NCBI RefSeq assembly: GCF_033095785.1
Contig: NZ_CP137134.1
Location: forward strand, 1,922,001 to 1,986,000
Direction: 5' to 3'
From: Nitrosospira sp. Is2
GTDB lineage: Bacteria; Pseudomonadota; Gammaproteobacteria; Burkholderiales; Nitrosomonadaceae
DNA length: 64,000 nt
Shown: positions 36,226 to 45,062 of the stretch, in pieces
Position numbering within the stretch: the first letter of the stretch is position 1
Layout: every line of letters begins with the position of its first letter
Notes under the pieces: model-generated
Seen by the model: the letters and a program-made list of their open reading frames with translations, nothing else
Told to the model about the DNA's origin: nothing
Databases searched by the model: none
Translations under genes and position numbers: made by a program

Positions 36226-37674
36226 TTAAGCTGGCTTCCACACTAAGTCCAGTTCTCGCGCAGCTCGCACATCATCCAGCTTTCGCACCGGTGTGGTGTG
36301 AGGTGCATTTTTTACCAGATCCGGCTGAGTGTGAGCTTCCTCAAGGATTTCCTTCATCGAGCCGACGAACGCATCAAGGGTTTCCTTCGATTCGGTTTCT
36401 GCCGGTTCAATCAGGAGGCACTCTGGCACTAGGAGCGGAAAATAGGTCGTTGGGGCATGGTAGCCCTTGTCCAGCAGCCGCTTGGCAACGTTCATTGCGT
36501 TTACGCCGGTTTTTTCCTTTAAGTCTTTCAGGGTGACAATGAACTCGTGACTGGCACGACGAGTCGGATACGCTATCTCAAAACCGGCCTTGCTTAATTC
36601 CGCCATCAGGTAATTAGCATTAAGCGCAGCGAATTCCGCTACCCGATGCATGCCCTCTGACCCTAGCAGGCGAACGTAGACATAGGCACGGAGCAGCACA
36701 CCGGCATTACCCATGTGAGCCGAAAGTCTGCCGATGGACTTCGGTATATCCTTTTCCGTCAGCCATCGATACTTCCCTTGCTGCATGGCTACTATCGGCA
36801 CGGGCATAAATGGCAATAAACGCTCAGCAACCCCTACTGGGGCAGAACCGGGCCCGCCGCCCCCATGGGGCGTGGAGAAAGTCTTGTGCAAGTTGATATG
36901 AATGACGTCAAAGCCCATATCGCCGGGTTTGACCTTGCCAAGTATAGCGTTAAGGTTTGCGCCATCGTAATACAGCAATCCGCCCGCCTCGTGGACGACT
37001 TTGCTCATTTCCGCGACATTCTTTTCGAACACCCCAAGCGTTGACGGGTTCGTCAGCATTAGTCCCGCTGTTTGAGGGCCAACCGCTGCCCTCAGTGCGT
37101 CCATATCAACATCGCCTTCCTTGTCCGTGGCTATTTCAACTACTTTGTAGCCACACATTACTGCCGTGGCAGGGTTCGTGCCATGAGCCGCATCAGGTAC
37201 GATGATTTCCGTTCGCGCTGTATCGCCGCGCGCCTCATGGTAAGCGCGTATCATCGCAATGCCGATCAATTCACCCTGTGCCCCTGCCATCGGAGTAAGG
37301 CTGACTCCAGCCATGCCCGTTACATCTTTCAAGATTTCCTGCAACTCGTACATGCACGCTAAAAACCCCTGACCGGTGCTTTCCGGCGCACGTGGGTGCC
37401 GTGCGAGAAACTGAGGCAGCATCGCGAGAGAGTTACACGCCCGGGGGTTATACTTCATCGTGCAAGAGCCAAGCGGATAGAAGTGCGTGTCAATTGAAAA
37501 ATTCTTCTGCGATAGCCGGGTGTAATGGCGTACTGCATCCATCTCGGATACTTCCGGGAGCAACGGCGGCGCCTTTCGCAACAACTTTTCAGGAATACCT
37601 GTCGTCGGCGTTGGGGTGAGTGGAGATTGGGAATAATTGCGCCGTCCGGGACGGGAATGTTCAAATATCAGCAT
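36226..37674 (-). CDS. gcvPB: Glycine dehydrogenase (decarboxylating) subunit 2
   Basis: The P-protein of the glycine cleavage system is split here in two subunits; this is the PLP-carrying half. The 482-residue protein has SQKNFSIDTHFYPLGSCTMKYNP near 54-76 and the PLP lysine in NLHKTFSTPHGGGGPGS near 261-277. The start is ATG 37674. It is last in the gcv operon, separated from gcvPA by tpx, a break of the usual gcvPA-gcvPB pair. Confidence 0.95.
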   Translation of the reverse strand: MLIFEHSRPGRRNYSQSPLTPTPTTGIPEKLLRKAPPLLPEVSEMDAVRHYTRLSQKNFSIDTHFYPLGSCTMKYNPRACNSLAMLPQFLARHPRAPESTGQGFLACMYELQEILKDVTGMAGVSLTPMAGAQGELIGIAMIRAYHEARGDTARTEIIVPDAAHGTNPATAVMCGYKVVEIATDKEGDVDMDALRAAVGPQTAGLMLTNPSTLGVFEKNVAEMSKVVHEAGGLLYYDGANLNAILGKVKPGDMGFDVIHINLHKTFSTPHGGGGPGSAPVGVAERLLPFMPVPIVAMQQGKYRWLTEKDIPKSIGRLSAHMGNAGVLLRAYVYVRLLGSEGMHRVAEFAALNANYLMAELSKAGFEIAYPTRRASHEFIVTLKDLKEKTGVNAMNVAKRLLDKGYHAPTTYFPLLVPECLLIEPAETESKETLDAFVGSMKEILEEAHTQPDLVKNAPHTTPVRKLDDVRAARELDLVWKPA

Positions 37675-37753
37675 TATGAGATGTGGTTTTGCGGTTAGGT
37701 TAAGCTTTTATTCCAAGGGTAATTCTCAAACATCGGGCGTAGAATGCGCGCGA

Positions 37754-38248
37754 TTATTGCAGGGCAGCCAAGGCCGCATCATAGTTAGGCTCATCCTTGA
37801 TTTCAGGCACGAGCTCACTATGGATTACCTTGTTGTTTTCATCCAGCACGATCACAGCGCGAGCCGTGATGCCGCCCAGTGGACTATCGGTTATCGCGAC
37901 GCCGTAATTTTTCATGAACTCCGACCCCCGCATGGTTGAAAGCGGCACAACCTTATCCAGTCCTTCGATATCGCAAAAGCGGCTCATCGCGAATGGCAAG
38001 TCAGCGGCAATGATCAGTACAACTGTGTTGTCCATATTGCTGGCTTTTTCGTTAAATTTGCGCGTGGACATGGCACAGACCGGAGTGTCGAGACTTGGAA
38101 CGATATTGAGTACTTTTTTCTTGCCGGCAAAATCGGCCAGCGTAACATCCTTCAGGTCCCGGTTCACCAGTGAAAAATCCGAAGCTTTATCGCCTGCTTT
38201 CGGAAAAGTACCTTCGACTTTAATGGGATTGCCGGCTAGAGTAACCAT
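37754..38248 (-). CDS. tpx: Thiol peroxidase Tpx
   Basis: Atypical 2-Cys peroxiredoxin that reduces hydroperoxides using thioredoxin. The 164-residue protein has peroxidatic Cys in SLDTPVCAMSTRKFNEKA (about 53-70) and resolving Cys in FAMSRFCDIEG (about 87-97), and ends near the conserved GGITARAVIVLDENNK. AAGGAG precedes the ATG. It sits between gcvPA and gcvPB on the same strand, likely co-transcribed with them. Confidence 0.95.
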   Translation of the reverse strand: MVTLAGNPIKVEGTFPKAGDKASDFSLVNRDLKDVTLADFAGKKKVLNIVPSLDTPVCAMSTRKFNEKASNMDNTVVLIIAADLPFAMSRFCDIEGLDKVVPLSTMRGSEFMKNYGVAITDSPLGGITARAVIVLDENNKVIHSELVPEIKDEPNYDAALAALQ

Positions 38249-38304
38249 GCTGTTCTCCTTGCTTTCGGTGGTTAATGGATGATAGAGCGAAACAAATTAT
38301 ATGG

Positions 38305-39660
38305 TCAGCCGTTGATAGCTTTTTTCAAGTGTTCGGCATAATTTTCGAGATCGGAAGAGGTTTTCGTCTCGGTGGCGCACACAAGCATCGCACTGCCAAG
38401 GTCCGGATAAAAGTCCTCAAGGTTCAAGCCGCCTAGTATCCGCTCGCCTCTGAGTTTGTCGAGCACCTCCCCGGCGGGAGCGGGCAGTGATATTACTGCT
38501 TCATGGAACATCGGGCCGTTGAAAACTCTTTTTACTCCCGCCGCCGTTTCCAATTTTTCCACCAGAGCAAGCGTGTTGGCATGCGATTGGGTAGCGATTC
38601 GGCGCAAGCCTTCTGGCCCCACCAGCGCCATATAAATGGTGGCGGCCGTGACCATCAGGCCTTGGTTGGTGCATATATTGGAAGTGGCTTTGGACCGCCG
38701 GATGTGTTGCTCGCGCGCCTGAAGCGTAAGCACAAAGCCGGGCTTGCCTTCCTGGTCCTTGGTACGTCCGATGATCCGTCCGGGCATCTGGCGCACCAGC
38801 GCCTGCTTGCAGGCCATGAAACCGAAATAGGGTCCCCCGCTCGATAATGGGATTCCCAATGGCTGCCCTTCACCAACGGCAATATCCGCGCCCTTTTCGC
38901 CCCATTCGCCGGGAGGGGTGAGGACCGCCAGCGCCGTCGGATTGACGACCCCGATGGCCAATGCACTTTTGCTATGCGCCCAATCGGTAAGCGCATCGAC
39001 ATCTTCGAGCACGCCGAAAAAGTTCGGTTGGGGGATGACGAGCGCCGCAAAGTCTTCTTTGCCAAACTCATCCAAAGCATCCGCGTGGGTCTGGCCCGAC
39101 TGCCGCGAATAAGGCACTTCAACTACATCAATGCCCTGATTCGCCACAATCGCGCGCACAACGCGACGATAGATAGGGTGAACAGTAGCAGGAATCAGGA
39201 TGCGACGCGCCGACTTGTGGGAGCGCACCGCCATCAATGACGCCTCCGCCAGGGCAGACGCGCCATCGTACATGCTAGCATTGGACACATCCATTCCAGT
39301 CAGCGATGCCATCATCGTCTGGTACTCATAGAGCAGTTGCAGCGTACCTTGGCTGGCCTCGGCCTGATAAGGGGTATACGAAGAATAGAACTCGCCGCGC
39401 GTCGTGATTTGCCACACCGCCGCCGGAATATGATGCTCATAGGCGCCCGCACCGATGAAGCTGAGGTAACGCCCATCCGCTTCCGCGCGCTCCAGCATTA
39501 AGCGTGTGACGTCCATTTCGCTCATACCTGGCGGGACCTGTTTCAGGCCCCCACTTATCAGCGACGGCGGAATCTCATCGAACAGCTCATCAATGGTGTT
39601 TGCGCCAATGCTCGCGAGCATTGCGGAGATATCTTCTTCAGTATGGGGAATGAACGGCAT
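38305..39660 (-). CDS. gcvPA: Glycine dehydrogenase (decarboxylating) subunit 1
   Basis: The other half of the split P-protein. The 451-residue protein starts MPFIPHTEEDISAMLASIG and has the typical FIGAGAYEHHIPAAVWQITTRGEFYSSYTPYQAEASQG region (about 67-105, given in part) and later RIIGRTKDQEGKPGFVL. With subunit 2 it decarboxylates glycine and transfers the aminomethyl group to the lipoyl arm of GcvH. It is 95 bases downstream of gcvH. Confidence 0.95.
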   Translation of the reverse strand: MPFIPHTEEDISAMLASIGANTIDELFDEIPPSLISGGLKQVPPGMSEMDVTRLMLERAEADGRYLSFIGAGAYEHHIPAAVWQITTRGEFYSSYTPYQAEASQGTLQLLYEYQTMMASLTGMDVSNASMYDGASALAEASLMAVRSHKSARRILIPATVHPIYRRVVRAIVANQGIDVVEVPYSRQSGQTHADALDEFGKEDFAALVIPQPNFFGVLEDVDALTDWAHSKSALAIGVVNPTALAVLTPPGEWGEKGADIAVGEGQPLGIPLSSGGPYFGFMACKQALVRQMPGRIIGRTKDQEGKPGFVLTLQAREQHIRRSKATSNICTNQGLMVTAATIYMALVGPEGLRRIATQSHANTLALVEKLETAAGVKRVFNGPMFHEAVISLPAPAGEVLDKLRGERILGGLNLEDFYPDLGSAMLVCATETKTSSDLENYAEHLKKAING

Positions 39661-39755
39661 GGTTTGATCTGAAACTCATAAAATAAACGGGTGAAAGGCG
39701 CAAGCGTGCAGACCCGGGCGTGCGCCCGTCCGGTTCCTGCTTTCCTTGCGAATGA

Positions 39756-40145
39756 TCAGTGGTCTTCGCTTTCAATAAGATTTTGATAACCGGCGGCGTC
39801 GAGGAGGTTATCCAGATCAGATACATTGTCGGGCTTTAGCTTGAAAAGCCATGCTGCATAGGCGTCTTCGTTAATCTTCTCGGGGGCCGATTCAAGCTCT
39901 GGGTTAACGGCTGTTACTTCTCCCGCGATGGGGGCGTACGCATCTGCTGCCGCTTTAACCGACTCGACCACGGCGCATTCTTCACCCTGCTTGAGTTTAC
40001 GTCCTACTGCCGGCGTTTCTACGAACACCATATCGCCCAGTAGTTCTTGCGCATGCTGGGTAATTCCAACTGTCGCGGTGCCGTCATCTTCGAGCCTCAC
40101 CCATTCGTGGGATTTGGTGTACTTGAAATTGCTTGGAATACTCAT
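39756..40145 (-). CDS. gcvH: Glycine cleavage system H protein
   Basis: Lipoyl carrier that shuttles the aminomethyl group between the P, T and L proteins. The 129-residue protein has the lipoylation site in ECAVVESVKAAADAYAPIAG (Lys near 65) and LGDMVFVETP near 36. ATG start at 40145. It lies 43 bases after gcvT on the same strand. Confidence 0.96.
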   Translation of the reverse strand: MSIPSNFKYTKSHEWVRLEDDGTATVGITQHAQELLGDMVFVETPAVGRKLKQGEECAVVESVKAAADAYAPIAGEVTAVNPELESAPEKINEDAYAAWLFKLKPDNVSDLDNLLDAAGYQNLIESEDH

Positions 40146-40188
40146 GTTTTCGCTCCAGAATTAAACGAGATTGGCTAGAGATTGGCTA

Positions 40189-41286
40189 CTAAGCCACATC
40201 CACCAGAATTTTGCCATTGCGCACGAACGGATACTTCACGATCTTCGCACGCAGCGCCTTGTCACGCACTGCTACTTGTACTTCGTCGCCGGGGGATACG
40301 TTCAGCGGCAAGCGCGCCAGTGCAATGGATTTGTTCAGTGTGGGGGAAAACCCGCCACTCGTGATTTCGCCTTCGCCTTCATTCTGCGCATGCGTCGCTG
40401 CGACTTTCTGATGACTGCGGAGCACGCCACGATCAGTCAGAACGAGGCCGATCAGCTGCTTCTTTACCGGTGCTTCCAGAAGCGCCTTTTTACCGATAAA
40501 GTCGCGATCGGTTTTCAAATCAACGGTCCAGCCCAATCCTGATTCCAGCGGATTGGTGGTTTCATCCATATCCTGACCATAGAGGTTCATGCCGGCCTCG
40601 AGCCGCAACGTGTCACGCGCGCCGAGTCCCGCCGGCACTACACCAGCGGCATATAAGGCGTTCCAGAACTCTGCCGCGTCTGTCGACGGAAGCATGATTT
40701 CGAAGCCGTCCTCGCCGGTATAGCCAGTACGCGCGATGAAATACTTATCGACGAGTTTTGCCTGGAACAGCTTCAGCTGTTCGGTTTCGGCCTGCGCTCC
40801 GGGAATGACCTGCCAAACCTTGACGCGGGCATTCGGCCCCTGAATCGCGATCATCCCGAGATCACGACGCGGAGTTATCGCCAGCCCCGGCGCAAACTCA
40901 TCCCTTTGGGCCTGCATCCACGCCATATCCTTGTCTGCCGTGCCCGCGTTCACGACCATGCGAAAATGCGACTCCGTCATAAAGTAAATGATGAGATCGT
41001 CTATTACTCCGCCTTGGGGATTGAGCATGCAGGAGTAGAGTGCTTTGCCCGGCTGTGTCAGTTTATCTATATTGTTTGCGACCAGCCGTCGAAGGAAAGC
41101 ACGCGCGTCTTGACCTTCTATATCCACGGCAAGCATATGAGAAACGTCAAACATGCCCGCGTCACTTCGCACCTTATGATGTTCATCAAGCTGTGACCCG
41201 TAATGGAGAGGCATATCCCAGCCGCCGAAGTCGACCATCTTGGCCATCATGTCGCGGTGAGTTTGATTGAGAGCGGTTGTTTTCAA
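40189..41286 (-). CDS. gcvT: Glycine cleavage system T protein (aminomethyltransferase)
   Basis: Moves the methylene group from the GcvH arm to tetrahydrofolate, releasing ammonia. Counted from the chosen start, the product is 365 residues, with KTTALNQTHRDMM at the front, MVDFGGWDMPLHYGSQ next, and the conserved YTGEDGFEIMLPS near 190. I chose TTG 41286, behind GAGGT, because the start at 41319 would lie inside the terminator stem. First gene of the gcv operon, directly after the riboswitch. Confidence 0.93.
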   Translation of the reverse strand: MKTTALNQTHRDMMAKMVDFGGWDMPLHYGSQLDEHHKVRSDAGMFDVSHMLAVDIEGQDARAFLRRLVANNIDKLTQPGKALYSCMLNPQGGVIDDLIIYFMTESHFRMVVNAGTADKDMAWMQAQRDEFAPGLAITPRRDLGMIAIQGPNARVKVWQVIPGAQAETEQLKLFQAKLVDKYFIARTGYTGEDGFEIMLPSTDAAEFWNALYAAGVVPAGLGARDTLRLEAGMNLYGQDMDETTNPLESGLGWTVDLKTDRDFIGKKALLEAPVKKQLIGLVLTDRGVLRSHQKVAATHAQNEGEGEITSGGFSPTLNKSIALARLPLNVSPGDEVQVAVRDKALRAKIVKYPFVRNGKILVDVA

Positions 41287-41299
41287 AGATCGATACCTC

Positions 41300-41337
41300 A
41301 AAAAAAGGGGTGAAGTCATGTTTATGACTTCACCCCT
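41300..41337 (-). terminator. Intrinsic terminator of the glycine riboswitch (expression platform)
   Basis: A perfect 14-bp stem (41306-41319 with 41324-41337), loop GTTT/AAAC, followed by six or seven U in the minus-strand RNA (41300-41306). It ends 14 bases before the gcvT start. Glycine binding would be expected to prevent this hairpin and let transcription enter the operon. Confidence 0.88.
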
Positions 41338-41540
41338 CTGTCCTTTTTACCTGAGAGATTTCGGAAGTTCTGTTCCGTATGCCCCTTCGGTGGCCGAACG
41401 CAACATCGGCACTCTCCAGATTGCCTTTCGCAAGCAGTTCTCAAGGATCAAAACGACGTGATCTACGCCTGAGCGATTCCGGGGGGTTGCGCCTTCGGCG
41501 GCGACGATATAACTGACGCGCTCTTCCGCTTGGAAAAATA
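41338..41540 (-). promoter_or_regulatory. Tandem glycine riboswitch
   Basis: Two glycine aptamers on the minus strand upstream of gcvT. The downstream one (about 41425-41345) has GGAGAG, CACCGAAGGGGCA and ATCTCTCAGGTA; the upstream one (about 41535-41465) has GGAAGAGCG, CGCCGAAGGCGCAA and GCTCAGGC. These are the conserved glycine-aptamer cores. Tandem aptamers upstream of gcvT are known in many bacteria. Boundaries are approximate. Confidence 0.88.
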
Positions 41541-41798
41541 TGGCAGAACTTGAACTATACTCCACCCACCGGTATCAAGACAAGGCATTTTGTTTATGTT
41601 CCGGGTTAGCTCGAGCTTGAAGCAAATGCACCCGGCAGGCATTCGTTGTGTCAACGCTGGTTTGCCCCGGCAAAGGTGTCCCTATATCCGTTTTTGAATT
41701 TATAGTGAATAATTGCTCAGGCCGCTGCGCGCGGGGAGGACCGGTATAAGGGTTTTCCCACAAAACGACGCCGAGCGATAATCCGAATGCGAGGCATG
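41541..41798. other. Divergent region between the gcv riboswitch and the ExeA-type gene
   Basis: About 260 bases containing the promoter for the gcv operon (minus) and for the ATPase gene (plus). No strong consensus promoter seen. Short open frames here are not coding. Confidence 0.45.
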
Positions 41799-43361
41799 AT
41801 GTATCTTAGCCACTTTGGACTCTCTGAACACCCATTCAACCATCGGACAGGCAGCAATTTTTTTTTCGAGGGAGGCAATCGGGGCGCGACGTTGGATGCG
41901 CTGATTTACCTGCTTACGCGTGGCGAGGGAGGTGAGGGCATTGTAAAGGTGATCGGCGAGGATGGCAGCGGCAAAACGACGCTGTGCCGGTTATTGATGC
42001 AAAGATTGCCCCCCAGCGTGGAGCTCATATATTTAGCCCAACAAAATTTGTCCAGAGAAGTGTTCCTCCATACCCTATCGGAAAAACTGGGTTTTGAATC
42101 AAGCGGAAGCCGTGCCATTCCTGCTCCCGCTGCGAATGGAATGAATGAACCGGAAGATGAGCTCCAGCGCGTGCTGACCCAGATGCTCTCCATGGGCGCC
42201 CAGATCGTGCTATTAATCGATGAGGCCCATACGTTGCCCGAGGAAACGCTGGAAGCGTTGGAGACGTTATCCGAACGGCAGTCACGTCACAAGGCTCTTC
42301 GAATTATCCTCTTCGGTCGAACCCGACTCGATGAGACGCTTGCTTTGCCACAAATGCGCAAGGTCAGGGATCAGGTAACTCATCACTTTTCCTTGCAACC
42401 ATTTACCGCTAAAGTGGTGAAGAACTATCTGACATGGCGGCTGTGCGCAGTTGGTTATCGTGGTTCCGATATATTCGTTCCTCGGGCCATAAGGTTGATC
42501 ACGATGGCCTCCTGGGGGCGTATTCCGCAATTGGACGTACTTGCGACCAATTCGCTTCGGGTAGCATATGCCGACCAAAGCCCGGTAATTGACGCAAGCC
42601 ACGTCAAGGCAGCAATCAAGGATGTAGGAATCAAGCACGGTCTTAGCTGGCGAAATTGGCGTCTTGCGCAGGATTTGCCCGATCGTCGCAGAGGCGGTGC
42701 GGGGGCGGTTTTATCCGTAATGCCTTTGGCGGCGGCCGCCCTGCTGGGCTGGAATGTTTTGCGAAGTCCTGCTACGAGTAATTCCGCTGCGACTGCTCCG
42801 GTGCCGTTCGAGGCGTCCGCATCCGCGCCGCTTCTGGCCCCTGTTCCTTCCTCCGCCTATCCGTCAACAGTAACAGGTGTCATTTCCAGTTCTCCGCCTT
42901 CAGCCACGGCTGCAGTGGTTCCATCCAATGTCGCAGCGGAGACGAAGGCACACGTGCTGGTACCTACTCCTGACAAGCAGCCCGCCCCAGCTGTGCAACA
43001 TAGCACCACAGCTTCTATTGGAGGAGTGAAATTAACAGGGTACGAGTTGCTGGAGCAGCGCGTTGAGGCGACTGCAAAAGCGTTCGGCACGACAGCTCGA
43101 GACGCTTACACGATCCAGCTTTTTTCCACCGACAACGTGCAGCCCGACAGAATGGAGCGATTTCTCTCAAGGGCCCGCAGTTTGGTGGACTTATCCGATC
43201 TGTATGTTTACCCGGTAACGAATGGCGGCAAGGCCAAATTTAGAGTCACATATGGCGTTTATGCGAGCCGCGACCAGGCGACCGCAGCAGTAGCCGTGCT
43301 CCCGGAAAAATACCAAGCGTCGTTTCAGCCGGAAATTTACGCGGTGAGCGAAATAAATTGA
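41799..43361 (+). CDS. ExeA/MshM-type AAA ATPase with C-terminal SPOR domain
   Basis: A 520-residue protein. The N-terminal AAA domain starts MYLSHFGLSEHPFN, has Walker A IGEDGSGKTTLCRLL (about 53-67) and Walker B IVLLIDEAHTLP (about 133-144), typical of ExeA and MshM, which help assemble secretion or pilus machines. A membrane helix follows (about 298-318). Then a Pro/Ala/Ser-rich linker leads to a C-terminal SPOR domain (YTIQLFSTDN ... FRVTYGVYASRDQATAAV) that binds denuded peptidoglycan. I chose ATG 41799 behind GAGG. It could position a machine at the septum or cell wall. Confidence 0.87.
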   Translation: MYLSHFGLSEHPFNHRTGSNFFFEGGNRGATLDALIYLLTRGEGGEGIVKVIGEDGSGKTTLCRLLMQRLPPSVELIYLAQQNLSREVFLHTLSEKLGFESSGSRAIPAPAANGMNEPEDELQRVLTQMLSMGAQIVLLIDEAHTLPEETLEALETLSERQSRHKALRIILFGRTRLDETLALPQMRKVRDQVTHHFSLQPFTAKVVKNYLTWRLCAVGYRGSDIFVPRAIRLITMASWGRIPQLDVLATNSLRVAYADQSPVIDASHVKAAIKDVGIKHGLSWRNWRLAQDLPDRRRGGAGAVLSVMPLAAAALLGWNVLRSPATSNSAATAPVPFEASASAPLLAPVPSSAYPSTVTGVISSSPPSATAAVVPSNVAAETKAHVLVPTPDKQPAPAVQHSTTASIGGVKLTGYELLEQRVEATAKAFGTTARDAYTIQLFSTDNVQPDRMERFLSRARSLVDLSDLYVYPVTNGGKAKFRVTYGVYASRDQATAAVAVLPEKYQASFQPEIYAVSEIN

Positions 43362-43537
43362 CTACCTGGGTCTGTAAACCTATCTCCGATCCGATCTGCA
43401 TGCTTTACTGACGGGTTGTTTACAGATACGAAAAATGGTTTCCAAAGCGTTCACCATTTTCTAGGCCTCCCACTTCACGGAAAGAAGAACGCCTAATGTT
43501 ACAATGGCCATAGCACGACTAACGTCATATTGATTAG

Positions 43538-44921
43538 ATGCCTGCCCCTCATCTTTCTGCTGCCCTGAGCGATCCAATTCTGGACTTGGAGAGATGCATC
43601 CTGGATGCGATGCCTTCGGTCGAGCATTGGCTCCGCAATCAATGGCAGAAGCACGCGGTGCCATTTTATTGTTCGGTCGATCTGCGCAACAACGGTTTCA
43701 AACTGGCGCCCGTGGACACCAACCTGTTTCCCGGTGGTTTCAATAATCTCAACCCTGAGTTCATGCCGCTTTGTGTACAGGCAATGCTGGCGGCGGTTGA
43801 GAAAATATGCGCAGCGGCGCGTCGCATCCTGCTGATTCCCGAAATTCACACCCGAAGTATTTATTATCTGGAGAACGTCGCCACGCTAGTTGCCATCATG
43901 CGTCATGGGGGTCGATATCCGTATCGGTTCGCTGCTGCCGGAGATTACGGAGGCGACCGAGATCAAGGGTGGGGATGGGAGCAAGCTCACGCTGGAACCG
44001 ATTCAATGCCAGGGCAATCGCCTTATGCTGGACGGATTCGACCCATGCGCCGTGCTCCTTAACAATGACCTTTCGACAGGTGTGCCGGCAATTCTGCAAG
44101 ACCTCGAGCAGGTACTCATCCCCCCTTAATGCGGGATGGGCGGCTCGACGCAAATCCAGGCATTTCAGCGCTTACGATAACGTGGCGCGCGAATTCGGCG
44201 GATTGATTGGCATCGATCCATGGCTCATCAATCCGTACTTTGCCTCGTGCGGAAAAATCGATTTCCGCGAGAAGAAAGGTGAAGATTCCGTTGCGAGCAC
44301 CGTGGATGAAATTCTGCGTGATATTCGCGAAAAATATGCCGAATACGGCGTCAAGGAGGACCCTTTCGTCATTGTCAAGGCTGACGCCGGCACTTATGGA
44401 ATGGGCATTATGACGGTTAAGGACGGTGCCGAAGTGCGTACGCTCAACCGTAGGCAGCGCAACAAAATGGCAGTAGTAAAAGAAGGCTTGCAAGTGACAG
44501 AAGTGATGGTGCAGGAAGGGGTATACACCTTCGAACGGGTCAACGAAGCCGTCGCTGAACCGGTCATATATATATGGTAGATCGCTACGTCGTGGGCGGG
44601 TTCTACAGGGTACATAAAGGCCGAGGTATCGATGAAAACCTTAATGCCCTGGGTATGCAGTTCGTGCCGCCCGCTTTTGAAGACACATGCCTGTTGCGGC
44701 ATCGGGAGCCGCGGCCGGGCTGCGGAGCCAACCTGTTCTACGCTTACGGCGTAATAGCCCGGTTGGCGTTGCTGGCGGCGGTGCAGGAGCTGGAAAAAAG
44801 CCCGACCCCCACTAGCGCCATTATTGAATATGCGAAGCAGGATAAGCTTCCTCCCCCACTTTTAAGCTCAGTTGAGGGTCTTTGCGATGCATTGGTCAAT
44901 ACGACCCTTTTGTGGCGATGA
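43538..44921 (+). pseudogene. gshA: Glutamate-cysteine ligase, frameshifted at three simple repeats
   Basis: First enzyme of glutathione synthesis, of the ATP-grasp-like proteobacterial type (I recall the T. ferrooxidans-type family). Pieces in three frames join in order: start to about 43906 (SVEHWLRNQWQKHAVPFYCS, TNLFPGGFNNLNP), 43908-44120 (IRIGSLLPEITEATEIKGGD), 44122-44568 (DNVAREFGGLIGIDPWLINP, KADAGTYGMGIMTVKDG), then 44574-44921 (DRYVVGGFYRVHKGRG). The breaks lie at a five-G run (43907-43911), a six-C run (44120-44125) and an AT repeat before the last piece. Insertions of 1, 1 and 2 bases would explain them. gshB downstream is intact. Confidence 0.88.
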
Positions 44922-45062
44922 GTTCTGTTTACACCGAGCGACACGAGTTTTAGAAATTGTCGTTCAGGAGGAGACGGCTCACATGGCTGCAGGAGGCGCA
45001 CGCGTTGCCCTGGTTGGGGAAAGCATACTCGTGCCATAAATGGATAATAACCGGGGAGGCTC

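Noticed and set aside
41319..41321. ATG as gcvT start
   Set aside because: It falls inside the riboswitch terminator stem and gives an unmatched N-terminus; TTG 41286 behind GAGGT fits better.
43372..43431. TCTGTAAAC and GTTTACAGA inverted copies after the ExeA-type gene
   Set aside because: The loop of more than 40 bases and lack of a U tract make a terminator unlikely; kept only as a note.
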